Below, piece after piece: positions 41,580-51,140 of a stretch of DNA of 64,000 bases. The position numbers were made by a program, and so were the translations under genes. The first letter of the stretch is position 1. Each line of letters opens with the position of its first letter. This stretch comes from Sorangium cellulosum (lineage in GTDB: Bacteria > Myxococcota_A > Polyangia > Polyangiales > Polyangiaceae): NCBI RefSeq assembly GCF_002950945.1, contig NZ_CP012673.1, positions 12,701,501 through 12,765,500 of the forward strand, in the 5' to 3' direction. A model generated the notes under the pieces. It worked only from the letters and a program-made list of their open reading frames with translations, was not told where the DNA came from and ran no database searches.

Positions 41580-43601
41580 ATGGGTTCGACCAGGAGCGGC
41601 GGTCATGACCCGCTTATCAACGCGACGATCGCCGGCCGATATCGGATCGTCTCGCTGATCGCGCGCGGGGGGATGGGGAGAGTCTACCGGGCAGAGCAGT
41701 CCGCGCTGGGCCGGCTCTGCGCCCTCAAGCTCCTCTGCCCCGATGAGCGCCGCGAGCAGGATCCGGAGTTCTTCCGCCGCTTCTCGCGCGAGGCCGCGAC
41801 CGCGGCGAGACTCACCCACCCGAACTCCGTCACCGTCTTCGATTACGGCAGGGACGATCAGCGCGGGATCTACTTCATCGCGATGGAGTACATCGCCGGC
41901 CGCACGCTCCACCGCGTGCTCCACGACGAGGCCCCGCTCCCGGAGGCGCGCGCGAACCGGATCGCGCGGCAGATCTGCCGCGCGCTCGCCGAGGCGCACG
42001 GCCTCGGGCTCGTGCACCGGGATCTCAAGCCGAGCAATGTGCTCCTCGTCGATCAGGGCGACGAGAAGGACTTCGTGAAGGTGCTCGACTTCGGCCTCGT
42101 CAAGGACGTCTCCGGGCTGGAGGAGGAGCTGACCCAGAAGGGCCTGTTCATCGGGTCTCCCAGGTACACCGCCCCAGAGCAGGCGATGTGCAACGAGCTC
42201 TCGCCGCGCGCAGACATCTACTCGCTCGGCGTCCTGCTCTACGAGATGCTCTGCGGCAAGGTGCCGTTCGACAAGAAGGTGCCCACGGCGACCCTCATGG
42301 CCCACGTCAGCGAGCCGCCGCCCCCGCTCGCGGGGCGCACGCAAGGCGTGATCGTGTCGCCGGCGATGGAGGCCTTCGTGATGCGGTGTCTCGAGAAGAG
42401 CCCGGACCGGCGCTTCCAGTCGATGAAGGAGTGCCTGCTCGCGCTGAAGAGCGCGGCGGGCGAGCCGGTCGATCTGCTCTCGCGGGCGTCTGCGCCCGAC
42501 CGCCTGGCTTCGGACGTCTTCGTGGCGCAGCCCGGGGCCACGCTGCCGCCGGCGCCGTCGGGCTCGGGGCCGCGCATCTCCGCCCTCTCGCCGCCGCCGT
42601 TCGAGATCGGCGTGCGGGCCGCGTCGAGGCCGCCGCTCGACTCGCTCTCTCCGCCCCAGGCTCCCCCGACGTTCAGCGGCCCCGTCGCCCCTGCTCGTCA
42701 CCGGTCGCTGTCCCTCTCGCTCGTGGCGATCGTCGCGGCGGCCGTCGGCGGGGCGCTCGTGCTCGCGTTCGGCGGGCGCGCGCCGGACGCCGCGAGCGCT
42801 CCCGCGGCGATCCAGCCCGCGGTCGTGCCGGTCGCCGTCCCGGCCGAGCCGTCGGCCGGCAGGGAGCCCGGCCCGGCGGCGGAGTTCAGGATCGTGAGGA
42901 TCGAGAGCGCGCCGTCCGGCGCCCGCGTCTCCGACCGCGGGACCGAGGTTTGCCTGGCGACGCCGTGCCGGCTCGTCTTGCAAGGCGCCGGCAGCACGGC
43001 GGAGTACCAGCTCCAGCTGACCAAACCCGGCTACAGGACGGCCACGCTGGTCGTGCGCCCCGGCGACGAGACCGCCTCCGTGGAGCTCGAGGCGGCCTTC
43101 GCGGGTGCCCCGGCGCCCCCGCCGCCGAGGGAGCCGGACCCCGCCGGCGCGCCCCGCCCGGATCCCGCGCCGCCGGCCGAGGCCCCGCCGCCCGCGGAGC
43201 CCGTCGCCGCGGCGCCCGTCGCCGCCGCACCGCCGGAGCCTCCGCCGGCCGCGCGTGCGCCGCTTCCGGCTGCGCTGGCGCCGGCCGCGGCGGTGCCGGC
43301 GGCGACCGCGCGCGGGATCCTGCCGTTCCAGAGCGGGATGACGCGCCCCGCGCCGATCTCGGCGCCCGCGGTGGCCTACACCCGGGAGGCGCGGCAGGCC
43401 CGCGTCGAGGGCACGGTCATCGCGAAGTGTGTGGTGACCACGGCCGGCAGCCTCACGGGGTGCCGGATCATCAAGGGTCTCCCGCACATGGACGAGGCGG
43501 TCCTCTCGGCGCTCGCGGCGAGCCGCTACCGGCCGATCACGTTCCAGGGCCGGCCCGTCAACGTCGACTACGTCTTCTCGATCAAGCTCGTGCTGCCCTG
43601 A
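41580..43601 (+). CDS. Ser/Thr protein kinase-PEGA-TonB C-terminal fusion
   Basis: The 673-residue membrane kinase has a Hanks-type domain (about 20-285): P-loop IARGGMGRVYRAEQ, CALKLL (Lys), catalytic loop LVHRDLKPSNVLLV, DFGLVK and GSPRYTAPEQA. A Pro-rich linker leads to a membrane span (about 375-397, SLSLVAIVAAAVGGALVLAF), a PEGA domain (IESAPSGARVSDRGTEVCLA) and, after a Pro/Ala spacer, a TonB C-terminal domain (VAYTREARQARVEGTVIAKC, VDYVFSIKLVLP). It joins cytoplasmic phosphorylation to a periplasmic domain that usually contacts outer-membrane transporters. ATG 41580 is used; a GTG 18 nt upstream is possible. The divergent neighbour also carries a TonB-type C-terminus, suggesting a shared envelope process. 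Confidence 0.9.
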   Translation: MGSTRSGGHDPLINATIAGRYRIVSLIARGGMGRVYRAEQSALGRLCALKLLCPDERREQDPEFFRRFSREAATAARLTHPNSVTVFDYGRDDQRGIYFIAMEYIAGRTLHRVLHDEAPLPEARANRIARQICRALAEAHGLGLVHRDLKPSNVLLVDQGDEKDFVKVLDFGLVKDVSGLEEELTQKGLFIGSPRYTAPEQAMCNELSPRADIYSLGVLLYEMLCGKVPFDKKVPTATLMAHVSEPPPPLAGRTQGVIVSPAMEAFVMRCLEKSPDRRFQSMKECLLALKSAAGEPVDLLSRASAPDRLASDVFVAQPGATLPPAPSGSGPRISALSPPPFEIGVRAASRPPLDSLSPPQAPPTFSGPVAPARHRSLSLSLVAIVAAAVGGALVLAFGGRAPDAASAPAAIQPAVVPVAVPAEPSAGREPGPAAEFRIVRIESAPSGARVSDRGTEVCLATPCRLVLQGAGSTAEYQLQLTKPGYRTATLVVRPGDETASVELEAAFAGAPAPPPPREPDPAGAPRPDPAPPAEAPPPAEPVAAAPVAAAPPEPPPAARAPLPAALAPAAAVPAATARGILPFQSGMTRPAPISAPAVAYTREARQARVEGTVIAKCVVTTAGSLTGCRIIKGLPHMDEAVLSALAASRYRPITFQGRPVNVDYVFSIKLVLP

Positions 43602-43669
43602 GGCGCACTGCAGGGTAGGTCCATGAGCGCCGCGGCCCGGGAGCACGCCGCGGGGGAGGAGACGACGAC

Positions 43670-44179
43670 GTGAGCGGTCATGGCCGACGCTGGGGTGTGG
43701 GGGGAATCGCGGTGGTCCTTTTCCTTTCGGCGCTCTCGGGCTGCTCGAGGGGCGACACGTCCCGGCCGGGGCTGTCGCGGGCCGAGATCGAGCTCGCCCC
43801 GGAGGGCGCGGCCGAGGTCCCGGCGCTGGTGCAGGAGGCGCGGGAGCGCGCCCGGCGGGAGGGGCGCGAGCTCGTCGTCTACGTGGGCGCGTCGTGGTGC
43901 GAGCCGTGCACGAGGTTCCACGACGCCGTGAAGGCGGGCCAGCTCGACGCGACCTTCCCGGCGCTGCGCCTGCTCGAGTTCGACCTCGATCGCGATCGGG
44001 ATCGGCTCGCCGCGGCCGGCTACGCCTCGGCGATGATCCCGCTCTTCGTCGTGCCCGGCGAGGACGGCCGCGGCACGCCGCTACGGATCGAGGGCTCGGT
44101 GAAGGGCGCACGCGCGGTGGACGAGATCGTGCCCCGGCTCGAGGGCATCCTGGCCCAGGCCCGGGCGGCGGCGCGCTGA
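43670..44179 (+). CDS. Thioredoxin-like lipoprotein
   Basis: The 169-residue protein has a signal peptide ending in a lipobox (LFLSALSGCSRG, Cys25) and a thioredoxin fold. The redox-active site is ASWCEPCTRFHD (CxxC), preceded by the strand RELVVYVG. The cis-Pro is in AMIPLFVVPGED. It probably acts as a membrane-anchored periplasmic thiol oxidoreductase or assists cytochrome or envelope-protein maturation. GTG 43670 has ggggagga (43652-43659) upstream. It follows the kinase gene by 68 nt and may be in the same transcript. Confidence 0.85.
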   Translation: MSGHGRRWGVGGIAVVLFLSALSGCSRGDTSRPGLSRAEIELAPEGAAEVPALVQEARERARREGRELVVYVGASWCEPCTRFHDAVKAGQLDATFPALRLLEFDLDRDRDRLAAAGYASAMIPLFVVPGEDGRGTPLRIEGSVKGARAVDEIVPRLEGILAQARAAAR

Positions 44180-44265
44180 CCCGCGCGGCCGCGCGCCGCC
44201 CTGCCGGGGCCGCCGCCGCTCACCGGAGTGGACGAGCGACCTCCGTGGCGCCATGAAGGGCCCTC

Positions 44266-44901
44266 ATGAGGACCGCACACCTGCTGCTCGCAGCCGCGAC
44301 CGTGTCGCTCGCCGCGGGGTGCCGCGGCGGCGCCGGCAGCGAGCCTGCTCAGCCCGTCCCGCACGTCACGCCGATCGACACGCGCGCCTCCGCGGAGCCG
44401 GCGGTCGACGACGAGCCGCCCACGCCGCGGCCCCCCAAGCAGGGCGATCCCGAGGACGGGGACACGTTCGAGGGCACCGCGGGCGACACCGACAAGCCGC
44501 GCCCCGGCGCGCAGGTGGCGGTCCTGCGCGACGTGCGCGCGGCCCGGCACGAGCACTACGACCGCGTGGTCTTCGAGTTCGAGGGGGACGCCGTCCCGGG
44601 CTACCACATCGAGTACATCGACAAACCGGTGCGGCAGTGCGGCTCGGGCGACGTGGTGGAGCTCGCCGGCGACGGCTGGCTCAGCGTGCGCACGACCCCC
44701 GCCGCGGCGCACACGGACGCGGGGAAGCCGACGATCCCGTTCCGGGAGCGGAAGCTCTCGCTCGGCGTGATCCAGGAGATCGAGCGCACGTGCGACTTCG
44801 AGGCCGACGTGACCTGGGTGCTCGGGGTCTCGTCGCCGAACCGCTACCGCGTCCTCGAGCTGAGCAAGCCCGCGAGGCTCGTGGTCGACGTGAAGCACTG
44901 A
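44266..44901 (+). CDS. Lipoprotein with AMIN-like domain
   Basis: The 211-residue protein has a lipobox (VSLAAGC, Cys19), an acidic/Pro linker and an AMIN-like C-terminal domain: VAVLRDVRAARHEHYDRVVF, FEGDAVPGYHIEYIDKPV and ending VLELSKPARLVVDVKH. AMIN-type domains bind peptidoglycan or septal components. Here it is probably an envelope-anchored accessory protein. Two Cys (CGSG and ERTCDF) could form a disulfide. It lies 86 nt after the thioredoxin-like lipoprotein on the same strand and is convergent with a murein endopeptidase, in keeping with a cell-wall neighbourhood. Confidence 0.8.
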   Translation: MRTAHLLLAAATVSLAAGCRGGAGSEPAQPVPHVTPIDTRASAEPAVDDEPPTPRPPKQGDPEDGDTFEGTAGDTDKPRPGAQVAVLRDVRAARHEHYDRVVFEFEGDAVPGYHIEYIDKPVRQCGSGDVVELAGDGWLSVRTTPAAAHTDAGKPTIPFRERKLSLGVIQEIERTCDFEADVTWVLGVSSPNRYRVLELSKPARLVVDVKH

Positions 44902-44947
44902 GCCTCGGCGCGGCCGCGCGCGAGCGCTGGCCGGACGGCGCCGCGCC

Positions 44948-46180
44948 TCAGCCGCCCAGCGCCGGACCGATGTCGTCGCGGCGCTCCGGCACCGACGGGT
45001 CCGCCACCCTGGGCGGCGGCAGCCGCCTCGGCGGAACCGTGACGTGCTTCAGCGGCGGCGCGGCGGGGCCGCCCCCCGCCCGGGGGATGTTGTAGACGCG
45101 CTTCGCCTGGATGGCCGTCGAGCGCAGCCCGTTCGCCCGCTTGATCGCCTCCACGGTGGTGCCGTACTGCCGGGCCAGCGAGCCGAGGGTCTGCCCCTTC
45201 TTCGCGGTGTGGCGCACGTAGTACGTCGTCGGCTTGATCGCCCCGCGCTTCACGAGCAGCGGGTACGCGCGCACGGCCGACTCCTGCGCGATCGGGCTGT
45301 AGAACCGGATGTGGATGTGGTTCGCGTGCCCCCGGGCGTGGCGGATGAGCGGGCGCGGCTTCCTCGACCCGAACTGGAACACCTCGTCCAGCCAGCCCTT
45401 GTCCTCGCCGATCTTGAGCGCGTGCTCCTTGAGGAGCCGCTGCACGCTGGTGTCGATGAGGATGAGCTCCACGTCGGTCTCGGTGATGAGCGCGCGGACG
45501 AAGGCCCAGGTGCGCTCCCGATCGAGGTTGGCGGCCGTGGCGCGCTGGTACCAGCGGTGCCGCGCGTCGAGGAAGTAGCTGATGTCGACGTCGCGCCCGG
45601 CCTGGTGGCTCTTGTGCGGGGAGAGCCGGCCGCCGCTCCGGGCGCTGATGTGCCCGATGTAGAGCTTCGGGCTCCCCGGGTACTGCCGGTGCACCTCCGC
45701 GATCGCCCGCTCGAGCGACTCGACCGTCTCGCGCGTCCCCCAGGCGTGGTTCGGGTCGACGAGCTCCCACCGCGGGTCCTCGGGCATCCGGATCCCGTTG
45801 AACAGCGCGCCCGCGTTGGTGGGGCCGAGCGACATCGGCCCCAGCGCCGCCGGGTCCTTCGCGAGCAGCTCCTCGATCTGGGCCTCCGTCATCGACGCGA
45901 GCGGCGAGTGCACCGCCGCGCCGACGCCCGGCTCCACGGGCGGCTCGAAGTCGTCGTCGACCTCCACGCCGTCGTCGTGCGCCTCGGCGTCCTCCGCGGC
46001 CGCGGCCTCGTCCGCGGCAGCCCCCGGAGCCGCAGCCGGCGCGCCTTGGCCCGGCTCCGCCGAGACCTCGGCGACCACGCGCTGCAGGCTCTCTCGGGAC
46101 CGCGCCGCCTCCGGCGCCCTCCCGGCACAGCCCGCGATGCCGAGGGCGCAGAGGACGGAAACCAAGGTGCTGCGCCCCAT
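44948..46180 (-). CDS. M74-type murein endopeptidase (MepA-like) lipoprotein with LysM
   Basis: The 410-residue protein has a lipobox (LCALGIAGCAGR) and an acidic linker. A peptidase M74/MepA domain carries zinc ligands in SARSGGRLSPHKSHQAGRDV (His/Asp) and RHARGHANHIHIRF (His). A LysM repeat (YYVRHTAKKGQTLGSLARQY, GTTVEAIKRANGL) and a Pro/Arg-rich tail follow. It should cut D-Ala-mDAP cross-links in peptidoglycan while held to the wall by LysM and to the membrane by lipid. ATG 46178-46180 is selected because the signal peptide begins immediately; the open frame extends further but without a signal. Confidence 0.9.
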   Translation of the reverse strand: MGRSTLVSVLCALGIAGCAGRAPEAARSRESLQRVVAEVSAEPGQGAPAAAPGAAADEAAAAEDAEAHDDGVEVDDDFEPPVEPGVGAAVHSPLASMTEAQIEELLAKDPAALGPMSLGPTNAGALFNGIRMPEDPRWELVDPNHAWGTRETVESLERAIAEVHRQYPGSPKLYIGHISARSGGRLSPHKSHQAGRDVDISYFLDARHRWYQRATAANLDRERTWAFVRALITETDVELILIDTSVQRLLKEHALKIGEDKGWLDEVFQFGSRKPRPLIRHARGHANHIHIRFYSPIAQESAVRAYPLLVKRGAIKPTTYYVRHTAKKGQTLGSLARQYGTTVEAIKRANGLRSTAIQAKRVYNIPRAGGGPAAPPLKHVTVPPRRLPPPRVADPSVPERRDDIGPALGG

Positions 46181-46260
46181 CGCGGCGCCACTATAGCGAC
46201 ACGCCGAAGTCGCGCCAACCGCGGCTCCGCCTCGCACCGCGCCCTCCACGCGACGTGTGT

Positions 46261-47115
46261 TCAGCGCTGCGGCGTCCTGCGCGGCCGCACGCGGCGGTGC
46301 TCCGGCTGGCAGCGCGGGCAGAAGACGCTGGTCCTCCCGCCGATGGCGCGCCGCTCCAGCGCGGCGCGGCAACGCGGGCACGCCTCGCCGGCGCGGGCGT
46401 AGACCTGAAACGGGTTCGGCGTCGCGCTCGACTCGGACAGGTACATGATCTCCCCCGCGCCGATCGCCGCGATCGTGTGCGCGATCGAGGCCTCGATGCC
46501 CGCCGCGATCGCGGCCACCTCCGCGCGCGAGAGGGAGCAGCCCGGCCGCGCGGGGTGCACGCCTGCCCGGAAGAGCGCCTCGGTCACCTGGATGTTGCCC
46601 AGACCGGCGATCACCGCCTGGTCCATGAGGATCACCTTCACGGGCCGCGCGCTCGCCCGCGCGCGTTGCGTCAAGGCGGGGACGTCGATTCCGTCGCGCA
46701 GCGGATCGGGGCCGAGCGCGGTGATCTCGGGGATGGCGCGCGGCGCGACCCCGCGCAGGATCGCGAGGCGCCCGAGCAGCCGCGGATCGCTGTAGTGAAG
46801 GACATTGCCCGAGGCGAGCCGCAGCCGCGCGCGGCTGTGCCCCGGCGCGGGCTCTCCCGGCGCGCGGCGCACCCACTTGCCGGACATCCCGAGGTGGCTG
46901 AGCAGCACCACGCCGGCATCGAGCTCCAGCACGAGGTATTTGCCGAAGCGCGCGAGGCGCTCGAGCGTGCGGCCCGGGAGCTCGCGTTCGAAGACGTCGG
47001 GGCTCGATCCGCGGAACACGCGCGTCCGGTCGCCCTCGGCGGACGCGATGGCGTCGCCCGTCAGGAAGCGGCGCAGGGACGCGGCGGCGTGCTCGACCTC
47101 CGGGAGCTCCGGCAC
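46261..47115 (-). CDS. mutM: Formamidopyrimidine-DNA glycosylase
   Basis: The 284-residue base-excision enzyme removes 8-oxoguanine and FapyG. The N-terminus is PELPEVEHAAASLRRFL, where Pro2 is the Schiff-base nucleophile and Glu3 also acts in catalysis. The helix-two-turn-helix is LMDQAVIAGLGNIQVTEALF (with the usual Lys replaced by Met at the first position). The C-terminal zinc finger has CPRC and FCPRCQ. The length is normal. The start is GTG (47113-47115). It is divergent from recD2 with only 73 nt between starts, making a small DNA-repair cluster. The short C-terminus beyond the zinc finger (Arg-rich) is unremarkable. Confidence 0.95.
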   Translation of the reverse strand: MPELPEVEHAAASLRRFLTGDAIASAEGDRTRVFRGSSPDVFERELPGRTLERLARFGKYLVLELDAGVVLLSHLGMSGKWVRRAPGEPAPGHSRARLRLASGNVLHYSDPRLLGRLAILRGVAPRAIPEITALGPDPLRDGIDVPALTQRARASARPVKVILMDQAVIAGLGNIQVTEALFRAGVHPARPGCSLSRAEVAAIAAGIEASIAHTIAAIGAGEIMYLSESSATPNPFQVYARAGEACPRCRAALERRAIGGRTSVFCPRCQPEHRRVRPRRTPQR

Positions 47116-47188
47116 CGCCGAGGACTATCACGCCCCGCCGCGCACGAGGGCGTTGCCGCCGGCGCGCCTGCGGCTACATGCTGCCCTC

Positions 47189-49639
47189 GTGCAACGGTCC
47201 CAGCGGAGCGGCGGCCCCGAGCGGGCAAGCTCGGGAGGCGTCGGGGCCCCGGGTGCAGCCGCGCAGGCGCCGGACGGCGCGCCGCAACCGCACGACCGTG
47301 GCGAGCGGCCTGCGCCGTCCGGCGAGCGGCAGGCGGCGGCCGGCGCGGGCCAGCAGAAGCTCTTCTCGGTGAGGGAGGTGGCGGGCGACGGCTCCGTGAC
47401 CGTGGAGGGAGAGGTCGTCCGGGTCACCTACGAGAACGAGACGAGCGGCTTCCGGGTGCTGCGGGTGGAGGTCGCGGCCGGCGCCGCGCCCGAGGTCTGG
47501 GTCGGGGTGTTCCCGCAGGTCGGCCCTGGCACCCGCGTGCGCGCGACGGGGCGCTACGGGCGCGATCCGAAGCACGGCGAGCAGCTCAAGGTCGAGACGC
47601 TGCTGCCGATCGCCCCCTCCACGCTCGAGGGGCTCGAGCGTTACCTCGGGTCCGGCATGGTGCAGGGGATCGGCCCCGCGTACGCGAAGCGGATCGTGGA
47701 GGCGTTCGGCACCGAGACGCTGGACATCCTCGACCGCTCGCCGGAGCGGCTCGCCGAGGTCCCGGGGCTCGGCCACCGGCGGGCGCAGGCGGTCGCGAAG
47801 GCGTGGGCGTCGCAGCGGGCGATCGGCGCCATCATGATCTTCCTCCAGGCGCACGGCGCGTCCCCGGCGCTGGCGAGCCGCATCTACAGGCGGTTCGGCC
47901 CCAACGCGATCGACATCGTCTCCCGCTCGCCTTACCGGCTCGCGCTCGACGTGTGGGGCATCGGCTTCAAGACGGCCGACCGGATCGCGCGCTCGATCGG
48001 CGTCCGGGCCGACTCGCCGGAGCGGGCGCAGGCGGGCGTGCTGCAGACGCTGGTCGATCTGTCCACCCGCGGGCACACGCTCGCGGAGCGGCCGGAGCTC
48101 GCCGAGCTCGCCGCGACGATGCTCGAGCGCGACGCCGCCGAGGTCGACAGCGCCATCGACGCGCTCGCGGCGAGCGGCCACGTGCGGCTCGAGCAGCTGC
48201 CCACCGGCGAGGTCGCCGTCTACCCGAAGGACCTCTACGAGGCCGAGGTGCGGCTCGCGCGCCGGATGCGCGCGCTGCTCGGGGGCGGCGAGGACGCGGG
48301 CGCGAGCGACGCGCGCCTCGTGGAGGGCGTCGGCGCGGCGATCGCGGCGTTCGAGGAGAAGACGAAGGTCTCGCTGGCGCCCGCGCAGCGGGACGCGGTG
48401 GAGCAGGCGGCGCGGAACAAGGTGCTGGTCATCACCGGCGGCCCGGGCGTGGGCAAGACGACCATCGTCCGCGCCATCCTCGCGCTCTTCGACCGCGCGC
48501 GGCTGCCCGTGCGGCTCGCCGCGCCGACCGGCCGCGCCGCCAAGCGGATGAGCGAGGCGACGGGGCGCGAGGCCGTCACCCTCCACCGGATGCTCGAGTT
48601 CGACCCGAAGCAGCGCAAGTTCGGGCGCCAGCGGGGCCGGCCGATCGAGGCGAGCGCGATCGTGGTCGACGAGGCGTCGATGCTCGACCTCGCGCTCGCC
48701 GACGCGCTCCTCCAGGCCACGGCCGACGCGGCGCGGCTCGTGCTGGTGGGCGACGTGGATCAGCTCCCGTCGGTCGGCCCGGGCGCGGTGCTGCGGGACG
48801 TGATCGCCTCGGGCGAGGTGCCCACGGTGCGGCTCACGCAGATCTTCCGGCAGGCCGAGGGCAGCCTCATCGTCCGGAACGCGCACCGCATCCACGACGG
48901 CGAGCCGCCGGAGGGCGCCCGCGGGCCCGGCGGCGAGTTTTACGTGATCGAGCGGACCGAGGCCGAGGCGGCCGCGGATCTCATCCTCCACCTCGTCACC
49001 GAGCGCATCGCCAAGGGCTTCGGGCTGGATCCGCGGCGCGACGTCCAGGTGCTGACGCCGATGCACAAGGGCGAGGCCGGCGCGATCGCCCTGAACGCGC
49101 GCCTCCAGGCGGCGCTGAACCCCGAGGGCCCGACCGTGACGCGCGGCGCGCGCACGCTGCGGCTCGGCGACAAGGTGATGCAGCTCCGCAACGACTACGA
49201 TCGCGAGGTCTACAACGGCGACGTCGGCTTCATCATCGACGTGAACGCCGAGGAGCGGAAGCTGCTCGTGCGCTTCGACGATCGCGAGGTCGGCTACGAG
49301 GAAGCGGAGCTCGACGAGCTGACGCTCGCGTACGCGACGAGCATCCACAAGAGCCAGGGGAGCGAGTATCCGGCCGTGATCGTGCCGATCCTCACCCAGC
49401 ATTTCGTCATGCTCTCGCGGAACCTCATCTACACGGCGGTCACGCGCGGCAAGCGGCTCGTGGTGCTCGTCGCGGATCCGCGGGCGGTGTCGCTGGCGCT
49501 GGCCGAGACCCGCAAGGAGGAGCGCCGCACCCACCTCGCGGAGCGGTTGCGCACCGCGGCGCGCGCCGGGGCGGCGCCCGCCGCCGGGTCTCTGCGCGAG
49601 CCCACGCCGGCACTCGCCGCCGGCCCGCGACTCGACTAG
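47189..49639 (+). CDS. recD2: RecD2-type DNA helicase
   Basis: The 816-residue SF1B helicase unwinds DNA 5' to 3'. The N-terminal region has the RecD2 OB-like module (VEGEVVRVTYENETSGFRVL) and helix-hairpin-helix repeats (GSGMVQGIGPAYAKRIVEAF, DVWGIGFKTADRIARSIGV). The helicase core has Walker A VITGGPGVGKTT (about 414-425), Walker B IVVDEASMLDLAL, motif III GDVDQLPSVGPG and motif VI YTAVTRGKRLVVLV, with SIHKSQGSEYP (motif V). Unlike RecBCD RecD it should function without RecB/C. GTG 47189 is the first start that gives the whole N-terminus; a later start at about 47371 is possible because the first 60 residues are low-complexity. Confidence 0.92.
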   Translation: MQRSQRSGGPERASSGGVGAPGAAAQAPDGAPQPHDRGERPAPSGERQAAAGAGQQKLFSVREVAGDGSVTVEGEVVRVTYENETSGFRVLRVEVAAGAAPEVWVGVFPQVGPGTRVRATGRYGRDPKHGEQLKVETLLPIAPSTLEGLERYLGSGMVQGIGPAYAKRIVEAFGTETLDILDRSPERLAEVPGLGHRRAQAVAKAWASQRAIGAIMIFLQAHGASPALASRIYRRFGPNAIDIVSRSPYRLALDVWGIGFKTADRIARSIGVRADSPERAQAGVLQTLVDLSTRGHTLAERPELAELAATMLERDAAEVDSAIDALAASGHVRLEQLPTGEVAVYPKDLYEAEVRLARRMRALLGGGEDAGASDARLVEGVGAAIAAFEEKTKVSLAPAQRDAVEQAARNKVLVITGGPGVGKTTIVRAILALFDRARLPVRLAAPTGRAAKRMSEATGREAVTLHRMLEFDPKQRKFGRQRGRPIEASAIVVDEASMLDLALADALLQATADAARLVLVGDVDQLPSVGPGAVLRDVIASGEVPTVRLTQIFRQAEGSLIVRNAHRIHDGEPPEGARGPGGEFYVIERTEAEAAADLILHLVTERIAKGFGLDPRRDVQVLTPMHKGEAGAIALNARLQAALNPEGPTVTRGARTLRLGDKVMQLRNDYDREVYNGDVGFIIDVNAEERKLLVRFDDREVGYEEAELDELTLAYATSIHKSQGSEYPAVIVPILTQHFVMLSRNLIYTAVTRGKRLVVLVADPRAVSLALAETRKEERRTHLAERLRTAARAGAAPAAGSLREPTPALAAGPRLD

Positions 49640-50006
49640 GACGGCGCCGGAGAGGGCGAGCGACATGGGCGTCCGTGACGGCAAGAGTGACGAGGGCGAC
49701 GAGGACAAGGGCAGCGATCCCACGAGCGAGGGCGCGCCGCGCGCCGCGGCCGCGGGGACGGCCGCGCGAGGTGGAGGTGGAGGAGCGGCGCGGCTTTCGT
49801 GGAGCGCGTCCGGCGTCGGCGCGGCAGGGCTGACCAGAGCTCGAGCGCTGAGAGCTCCCCCGTTGCCCGGATGGACGCCCCCTGCTAGCGTTCGCGCCCC
49901 CTCTACTCGAACGACTGCCCCCATTCCGGCGCGCAGGGTACCGGGGCGAGGTTGGGCGATTCCTGCCCCTCGGCGCGCGTGGGGGCGAGATCTCGGAGCA
50001 TCGACG
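49640..50006. other. Intergenic region, recD2/TPR gene
   Basis: 367 nt with very high GC and no gene I can defend. A plus-strand frame from 49665 runs into the downstream gene in frame, but its residues are low-complexity and the ATG at 50007 has its own ribosome site (ggag 49995-49998). Long minus-strand frames here are antisense shadows. No promoter was recognised. Confidence 0.4.
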
Positions 50007-51140
50007 ATGACGACCAACGGACAGCAGCAGGCGGCTGGGCTCAATATCAGCGGAGGGGCGGCGATCGTCGCGCCCGTGAGCGCGTTTCCGAACGGGGTCC
50101 CGGGGAACGCGCTCATCGTCATCCCGATGAACAAGCCGACGGACGAGCTGAAAGGTCTGCTCGAGAAGGGCCCCACGGCGGTGACCCTCGATCAGATGTG
50201 GCAGCTCCTCGGCTTCAACGGGCCTGCGGTGCAGGTGCAGGACGACCAGGGCCGCCCGATCGCGATCGGCCTGGAGGACCTGCTCGCGGGCCTCGAGAAG
50301 CACTGGACCGAGCAGCCTGACGACCTGAACCGCGGGCGCATCTACGCGCAGGAGCTCCTCAAGCACAACCGGCTGCAGCGCGCGGAGCAGGTGCTCTCGA
50401 AGGTGGTGGCGAAGGGCGGCACGGGCGACGACTGGCTCGCGCTCGGCATCGCGCAGCTCTCCCAGGACAAACACGACAAGGCCGAGGGGACGCTGAAGGG
50501 CGCGCAGAACCTCCTCAAGGACAACCCCTACCCGTCGCTGCACCTCGCGAAGCTCTACCAGGCGCGCAAGGACGACGCGAAGGAGCGCGAGTTCGTCGAG
50601 AAGGCGATCGCGATCGACGCGGGCTGCATCGACGCGTGGGCCTACCTCTTCCAGTACCTGAAGCAGCGCGGCGACGAGGCGAGCGCGGTCGCCGAGATCG
50701 AGAAGTTCTCGGCCGACAAGAAGACGGCCGCGCCGTACATCGCGATCCAGGGCTTCTACGCGGCCAACGAGGAGACGCGCGACAAGGCCGTCGAGTACGC
50801 GAAGAAGGCCGTCGACCACAACCCGGACGACCCGCTGGCGCTGCTCTGCCTGTCGGCGCTGTACGGGCAGAAGAACGACCTCGAGGCGGTGGTCCGCCTG
50901 CTCCAGCCGCACGAGGCGAAGATGAGCCGCGACGTGCGCCTGGCCAACAACTACTTCGAGGCGCTCTTCCAGTCGCGCCAGCTCGAGAAGGTGACGAAGC
51001 TCCTGAACGCGCTCGCGGGCTCTCCGAACAAGGAGGTCAAGCAGTTCGCCATCGAGCGTTCGCGCGCCGTCGCGCAGTACCTGCAGCAGCAGCAGCAGCA
51101 GCTCGCCGCCGCGGCCCAGCCGGCGCAGCGCAAGACCTGA
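50007..51140 (+). CDS. TPR-repeat protein
   Basis: The 377-residue protein has no signal or membrane segment. The N-terminal 90 residues are Gly/Ala/Val-rich with a glutamine run at both ends of the protein (NGQQQ and LQQQQQQLAAAAQ). The rest is TPR-type helix pairs (RGRIYAQELLKHNRLQRAEQ, KHDKAEGTLKGAQNLLKDNP, ETRDKAVEYAKKAVDHNPDD, LEKVTKLLNALAGSPNKEV). It is probably a cytoplasmic scaffold. ATG 50007 is supported by ggag 8 nt upstream. No operon partner is evident and no specific assignment can be made. Confidence 0.8.
   Translation: MTTNGQQQAAGLNISGGAAIVAPVSAFPNGVPGNALIVIPMNKPTDELKGLLEKGPTAVTLDQMWQLLGFNGPAVQVQDDQGRPIAIGLEDLLAGLEKHWTEQPDDLNRGRIYAQELLKHNRLQRAEQVLSKVVAKGGTGDDWLALGIAQLSQDKHDKAEGTLKGAQNLLKDNPYPSLHLAKLYQARKDDAKEREFVEKAIAIDAGCIDAWAYLFQYLKQRGDEASAVAEIEKFSADKKTAAPYIAIQGFYAANEETRDKAVEYAKKAVDHNPDDPLALLCLSALYGQKNDLEAVVRLLQPHEAKMSRDVRLANNYFEALFQSRQLEKVTKLLNALAGSPNKEVKQFAIERSRAVAQYLQQQQQQLAAAAQPAQRKT

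Noticed and set aside
49665..50006. N-terminal extension of the TPR gene
   Set aside because: Low-complexity residues, no ribosome site at 49665, and a good one in front of ATG 50007.
47174..50176. A 1000-codon minus-strand open frame opposite recD2
   Set aside because: It covers recD2 and its intergenic region with low-complexity Arg/Asp/His-rich translation and no start or domain support.
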